Origin: Porites lobata
Taxonomy: Eukaryota; Cnidaria; Anthozoa; Scleractinia; Poritidae
DNA length: 64,000 nucleotides
Reading direction: 5' to 3'
Assembly (NCBI GenBank): GCA_942486035.1
Contig: CALNXK010000163.1
Coordinates: 866,001-930,000, forward strand
This document shows positions 58,816-64,000 of this stretch, piece by piece. The number at the start of each line of letters is the position of its first letter. Position 1 is the first letter of the stretch. The notes beneath the pieces are model-generated. The model made no database searches, was not told the DNA's origin, and saw only the letters and a list, made by a program, of their open reading frames with translations. The translations under genes and the position numbers were made by a program.

Positions 58816-59029
58816 AATTCTGCAAGCGGAATACTGTGATGCTGATCGTACTACGTGAAAATTAACTCTGCAAGACACCAACACGACACCGAAAGAACTC
58901 AAAATTGTAGCCATAGATAGCTGTTTCGCCCTCTTAGGGGCTCTTGCTATGGAATCGGCGATATCAACAAAACATACTCTAAAATTAAGTCCAATGTTAG
59001 ATATGTTGTTTCACTTTGTGGCTTTTTTT

Positions 59030-59222
59030 TTCACTTTGTGCTAAGCTGTCTCGAAAGGTCTTGGTATTATAATACTATGATAAGATCTGTATTGCATTAT
59101 GTCAGTTCAATCTGGACTAGTTGTGATAAGGAGAGTTTAAGCTTTGTTTTTAAGCTGCAAAAGAGAGCAGCAAGGGTAATTTCCGACGCTAATAACCAGG
59201 CATCTAGTGTTAAGCTTTTTAG
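59030..59222 (+). pseudogene. LINE fragment: C-terminal region after RT
   Basis: It reads YYNTMIRSVLHYVSSIWTS then CDKESLSFVFKLQKRAARVI and SDANNQASSVKLF, a well-known block following the RT domain in Jockey/CR1-like LINEs. It is isolated and diverged from the elements at 49384 and 51303. At 59307-59346 the unit GTTTTAGTCGTxCAAAACA occurs twice. Confidence 0.8.
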
Positions 59223-59260
59223 CCAACATGAACACAGGAAACAAAATATTGAGTAAGCAC

Positions 59261-60127
59261 ATACGACAATTCCTCCATAGAAATAATGTGTAACTAGGAC
59301 ATTTGACGTTTTAGTCGTACAAAACAGCGTTTTAGTCGTGCAAAACAACGGCAAGGGAAAGACAAAAAAGCGTGCCACGTGCAAATTTGTTTTTTGCTAA
59401 TTAGAAGAAAAAGGCAGCAGGAAGAAGTAATCACCTTCATCATTAATGAAAATTACTTTTACTTCGTGACAGTTTTGTGATGTCATTTGGGCTTCAGTTG
59501 CTGGATATTTAAAACATTTTAATATTTACATGTAAGGAAGAAGACCTAATGGATAAATGTGGATTTTAAAGAGGTTGTAAATAGCTTATGAAACGGAACA
59601 TCATAAAGGTTACTTTAGAAGCAGTCATATTCTTTACAGCGTATATTTTTTTAAATTAAAATAGGCCATTTCATTCATCAAACACTAAAACATCTGTCGC
59701 TACGTGCGACGGCGTTCACCACCCTACGCAATTAACTACAAAATGGAAAAACAAGGAATTTTATTGATATGAATAATGTAACTAATGCTTCCTATAATTT
59801 CATGGTGGGTTTGGATCGATGACAGTTCAAAGTGATTTTGTTTTGGCTAGGCAGTCTAAAATTACTTTTAGAGAGACATTTGAACTTGTTGATCGATCCT
59901 TTTATAACTGTATGAATTCTCATTTTATTCTAGGTTTATCAATATTATTGTGGCCAACAGCAATGAAAGACACACCCTGTGTGATATAGTTTTTTTAACA
60001 TGAATTTCATTTTGTCGATTCATGATCATTTCTGTATTTGAATTTAATGGATGTTTTAGTATTACTATTATCAATTGAATTGCATACATGTGTTTTGTAA
60101 ATTTAATGCAAAGAAAATTACTAAAAT
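59261..60127. other. No recognised gene
   Basis: Apart from the short duplication noted with the LINE fragment, nothing is recognised in this AT-rich stretch. The minus-strand 89-codon frame (59925-60194) runs into a foldback repeat and has no motif. Confidence 0.4.
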
Positions 60128-60301
60128 GGGGAACAGGGAACGGGTAACGAGCACTGGGAACAGGCAAATAAAAAATGGGAACAAGACTGAACAACAGCTA
60201 ATTTAAAACTTAGAGCTCTCAGTAACCTCATTTCCAATTCTCTGTTTTGTTCCCATTTGTCATTTTTCCGTCCCAGTGATCATTACCCGTTGCCCGTTTC
60301 C
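60128..60301. repeat. Foldback repeat, 174 bp
   Basis: GGGAACGGGTAACGAGCACTGGGAAC on the left pairs with GTTGCCCGTTTCC, ATTACCCG and GTCCCAGTGATC on the right. Inside, AAATGGGAACAA pairs with TTGTTCCCATTTG. The match is imperfect but extends over both halves. Confidence 0.7.
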
Positions 60302-61104
60302 AGTTTTGATAACATCCAAACCTAATGAAAGTTACTTTATTGTGACGATGTTTGCCAAAACGAGAAACTGATATGAGAAATTGGATATTGATATGAGAAT
60401 GGTCCCTTACTGCTGTCCCTCAAGACGCTTTTTACTACTTTAAGGTGACTCAAAAGAGGCATTGAAGAAGATTTATTTCTTACTTCTTCTAATTGAAATT
60501 TGTTTGGCAAACGCTCTACTCTGACTAATATGAAGATTCGGGCCTAATGTGTTTTTAGGGATTTTGGACACCTTTACTCTTGACGTCAATCTAGGACGAT
60601 GTTGATTTGTTATCATTATTATAGCTGTCACAATTTAGGAAAATTCATGCGCCTTAGAAATTAAAAATTTTGGCGCCAGTGACATTAAGACATAGACATT
60701 TACCTGCTCTTGCGTTATTCAAAAGTGCAAAAGAGCAGAATAAAAAAGCTCCGAGAAGGGTCCGTGCACGGTTCGGCCAACCCTTAAATTTTCTGCTCCA
60801 TGTTGAGCAAACAGAAAGATATGAAATTGACATCTTTTTCGATTAATTCGTTTATAATGTTACAAGCGTCTAAATTGCTTTTGCTTAAAAAGCACCTTTT
60901 TATTGAAATTTTATAATATGACGGCGCCAAATAATTTTTGCACTTAAAAATAATGGTTAAATCTCCAAAAATTGCCAAAATTCCAGTAGTCCTTGTTTCT
61001 ATTCTTGAGTCCATAAATCTTATCTCTCCATAACAAAAATTACTCAATATCTTCTTTTTACTGTTTTATGCTATCTTTTTCCAAAAAAAACATAAACAAA
61101 ATTT

Positions 61105-61737
61105 GACTTCCGTTTTATCGTTTTTTGTTTTTTCGAAAGAAGAAACACAAAAAACGAAAAACGAAATTCGACTTCCGTTTTATCGTTTTTCCATTTATGT
61201 ACAAACAAACACAAAAAAAGGAAAAACGAAAAATGACTTCCGTTTTATCGTTTTTCCTTTTATGTACCAACAAACACAAAAAAAGGAAAAGCAAAAAATG
61301 ACTTCCGTTTTATCGTTTTTCCTTTTATGTACAAACAAACACAAAAAAAGGAAAAACGAAAAATGACTTCCGTTTTATCGTTTTTCCTTTTATGTACCAA
61401 CAAACACAAAAAAAGGAAAAACGAAAAATGACTTCCGTTTTATCGTTTTTCCTTTTATGTACCAACAAACACAAAAAAAGGAAAAACAAAAAATGACTTC
61501 CATTTTATCGTTTTTCCTTTCATGTACGAGAAAACAAAAAAACGGAAACACAAAAATCGACTTCCGTTTTATCTTTTTTTGTTTTTTGTACGAACAAACA
61601 CAAAAAACGGAAAAACGACAAATGACTTCCTTTTTATCGTTTTTCCTTTTATGTACTAAAACAAACAAAAACATACAAACGGAAACTGACTTCCGTTCTA
61701 TCGTTTTTCTTTGTAAGTACGACCAATCAATGTAAAA
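61105..61737. repeat. 65-bp tandem repeat array (left arm)
   Basis: The word GACTTCC recurs at 61105, 61170, 61235, 61300, 61365, 61430, 61495, 61559, 61624 and 61688, a period of 64-65 bp. Each unit contains GTTTTATCGTTTTTCC and a complementary GGAAAAACGAAAAA, so every unit is itself partly palindromic. Confidence 0.95.
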
Positions 61738-61955
61738 AAAGAGCTGGATATAACCTAATTTTTCGTTTCTATTTTTTTTCGTTTTCTCTGGCTGTTTAAG
61801 TGAACAAAGAGCTGGGACAGAGAGGGGTCGAGGAGGGGGGGGGTTTGAGTGGGGGTTGGTGGTTCAATTCGGAAACTCGTCTAGGTGTTGTTGGTCAGCA
61901 GTTTTTATAACCCTGGTATGCGTCTTTTTCGGCGGGTCCTTCAAAAGTGGCGGGG

Positions 61956-62200
61956 ATGGAAAACGTAGTTACTGCTCGCTACGTGAAGGAGCTTGTTGAA
62001 GAAACAAGGCAAAACACAAAAAAGAAGTAGCTGATATTCCAAGACAACAGCATCCAGCAGTGAATGGACTATCTGAAAGGAGTGTCAGGCGATTTTGTGC
62101 TACGAATGGCATACGGCGTTATGTTGATATTCATAATGTGGTTACACCTGCAATTACTGAGGTGATTGTAGTTCCCCTTCATAACATTAGATTCAGGTAG
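61956..62200 (+). pseudogene. Transposase-like N-terminal remnant in foldback spacer
   Basis: It starts with ATG at 61956 and reads VTARYVKELVEETRQNTKK, then a stop. A one-base shift continues VADIPRQQHPAVNGLSERSV and RRFCATNGIRRYVDIH to a stop near 62199. The GLSERSVRRFCATNGI segment looks like a helix-turn-helix DNA-binding region of a transposase. The catalytic part is absent. The family is not identified, and the assignment is an inference from the location and the HTH-like pattern. Confidence 0.45.
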
Positions 62201-62518
62201 TGTGTAATATCGTAGCATACTGTAAAATTCCGAAAATAAGCCCGGGGGCTTATATTTTTCAAAGGCCCTTTTTGAGGGGCTTATTTTTGGAGGGGCTTAT
62301 ATTCGGAGAGGCTTATCTACGGAAGGAAATTTGCGTTTCAATATCGATTGGGCTAGCCTTATAGGGGGTGGTTGCCAGGAGGCCTGTCGATCTCTCACTG
62401 ACGGATCAGCCCGTCCTACGGAACCGACCTATCGCGGATTCTGAGCCGGTAAGAGTGGCATTCGTTTCAAGTAACGCATGCGCACCAACATAGTCGGCTG
62501 CACTAAGTGGCAACGAAA

Positions 62519-63060
62519 AGGGAAGTCAATTATCATTTTACCGTTTTTGGTGTTTGGTCGTTAATAAAACGAAACACGTTAAAATGGAAGTCAGCTTACG
62601 TTTTCCCGTTTTTTGTGTCTGTTCTTTGAAAAACCAAGAAACGATAAAAGGGAAGTCGATTTTTGTTTTTCCGTTTTATGTGTTTGTCTGTAGATAAAAA
62701 GAAAAAGATAAAACGGAAGTCGATTTTTGTTTTTCCGTTTTTGTGTTTTCTCGTACATAAAAGGAAAAACGATAAAACGGAAGTCATTTGTCGTTTTTCC
62801 GTTTTTTGTGTTTGTTCGTACAAAAAACGAAAAAAGATAAAACGGAAGTCGATTTTTGTTTTTCGGTTTTTTTGTTTTCTTGTACATAAAAGGAAAAACG
62901 ATAAAACGGAAGTCATTTTCGTTTTCCTTTTTTTGTTTTGTTTGTACATAAATGGAAAAACGATAAAACGGAAGCCAATTTCGTTTTCGTTTTTGTGTTT
63001 CTTCTTTCGAAAAAACAAAAAACGATAAAACGGAAGTCGAATTTCGTTTTTCGTTTTTTG
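62519..63060. repeat. Tandem repeat array (right arm)
   Basis: The inverse of the left array: GGAAGTC recurs at about 62519, 62586, 62652, 62715, 62780, 62844, 62909, 62971 (variant) and 63032, spaced 61-67 bp. The units are less regular than on the left. Confidence 0.9.
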
Positions 63061-63394
63061 GAAAAAGATAGCATAAAACAGTAAAAAGAAGATATTGAGT
63101 AATTTTTGTTATGGAGAGATAAGATTTATGGACTCAAGAAAAGAAACAAGGACTTCTGGAATTTTGGCAATTTTTGGAGATTTAACCATTATTTTTAAGT
63201 GCAAAAATTATTTGGCGCCTTCATATTATAAAATTTCACTAAAAAGGTGCTTTTAAAGCAAAAGCAATTTAGACACTTGTAACATTATAAACGAATTAAT
63301 CGAAAAAGATGTCAATTTCATATCTTTCTGTTTGCTCAACATGGAGCAGAAAATTTAAAAAAAGGGTTGGCCGAACCGTGCACGGACCGAGAAG

Positions 63395-64000
63395 CTTTAC
63401 CTGTGAAAAAATTCTGAAAGATTTTGCAAAAGGCTTGATAAGAAGGAAACAAAAAGAAGGGGACGTGAAATTCTAAATCGTGTTTCCAGCCAGGAACAAC
63501 TTAAATTTATTCCAATAAGGTAAGTTTTAACGGCCTCCCTGAATCTATAAGCTGTAGTGAACTATCGTCGAGCAATGAAAAACATTGAACTGTTACTTGA
63601 AATATTTTTTGTTCAATTTTTGGTCACTTATGAGCACAGTTTGAAACGCTTAGGTTTGTTTTATTGTTTTGAAATTATGACAATTTTCACCGACTCAAAT
63701 GCGGAAGACGAATTCGCTTTTTAACAGTTCAAACCCTATTTTGTCAATGACCTTACTTTGCAATAAGAACAATCTCTCTGAAGTCTTGAGTATTAGATTT
63801 TTTCATGGTACTTTATGGTTAAAAGAATTTCACGAGGTAAACGCTCTCAACTTCTGAAAGACCAAGCGATAAACAACTTTTAAATACTGCTGAGACAAGT
63901 GTACCAAGAAAGATACTTCCAAAACAAAAAAGCAACACACAAAACAAAAAGAGAAAACGGGCTAGAAAACTGTTTTAAATGCAGCATACTTTTTATAGAT
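63395..64000. other. No recognised gene
   Basis: Unique AT-rich flank to the right of the foldback element. No ORF or repeat is recognised. Confidence 0.4.

Larger units (their letters stand above)
60759..63388. mobile_element. 2.6-kb foldback transposon with tandem-repeat arms
   Basis: The outer ends GGTCCGTGCACGGTTCGG and their reverse complement at 63371-63388 are flanked by GAGAAG on both sides (60753-60758 and 63389-63394), a 6-bp target duplication. The left arm (60759 to about 61740) and right arm (about 62515 to 63388) are reverse complements along their length. About 340 bp of single-copy arm is followed inward by an array of roughly 65-bp units. The spacer (about 61741-62514) is not repeated and holds a transposase-like remnant. 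The structure resembles the FB and Galileo foldback elements of insects; relationship to them is not shown. The many Lys/Phe-rich ORFs on both strands are translated repeats. Confidence 0.9.

Noticed and set aside
61105..61737. Regular 65-bp spacing suggested a CRISPR-like array
   Set aside because: The whole unit is repeated, with no unique spacers, the genome is eukaryotic, and the array is mirrored in the other arm.
61103..63028. Several 87-140-codon Lys/Phe-rich ORFs on both strands near the right end
   Set aside because: They are translations of the 65-bp tandem units, open on both strands because the unit length and composition avoid stops.

Overview
The window looks like AT-rich metazoan nuclear DNA, most likely cnidarian and probably an anthozoan such as a coral. 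The grounds are: a spliced 7TM receptor gene with canonical GT-AG introns; an intronless rhodopsin-type receptor of the kind expanded in Cnidaria; and a mixture of BEL/Pao, Ty3/gypsy, CR1/Jockey-type LINE, Penelope-like and many TIR/foldback repeats. The clade is an inference from remembered family resemblance. No bacterial genes, operons or CRISPR arrays are present.

Host genes are few. The main one is a plus-strand secretin/adhesion-type 7TM receptor whose ten visible exons (16966-33418) join in phase and cover TM1 to TM7 and the start of the cytoplasmic tail. A possible terminal exon lies at 37655-38068. Its introns are packed with transposon debris. Two broken genes follow: a rhodopsin-like GPCR with a frameshift between TM6 and TM7 (41609-42552, plus) and a decayed short-chain dehydrogenase resembling RDH8 (44648-46219, minus).

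Most of the rest is mobile DNA. 197-3418 and 28398-31600 are two direct copies of an unclassified 3.2-kb repeat; a third, partial copy is at 58068-58815. 5542-6851 is a TIR element with a 10-bp target duplication. 8510-15935 is an intact-looking, young BEL/Pao LTR retrotransposon with about 99% identical LTRs and an unusual 12-bp target duplication. Several TIR or foldback elements lie at 21110, 24786, 26069, 36357, 44132 and 46981. A palindromic element with a tRNA-like gene in its loop lies at 35080-35383, flanked by a 14-bp duplication. From 49384 to 58030 there is a chain of decayed retroelements: LINE 3' end, TATC microsatellite, Penelope GIY-YIG remnant, CR1-like LINE, and a Ty3/gypsy with a 138-bp LTR. 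The right end (60759-63388) is a 2.6-kb foldback element: long inverted arms made largely of 65-bp tandem repeats, a spacer with a transposase-like remnant, and a 6-bp target duplication.

All calls come from reading the sequence by eye. Exon joins were checked by codon phase. Family names rest on recognised motifs, not database searches.
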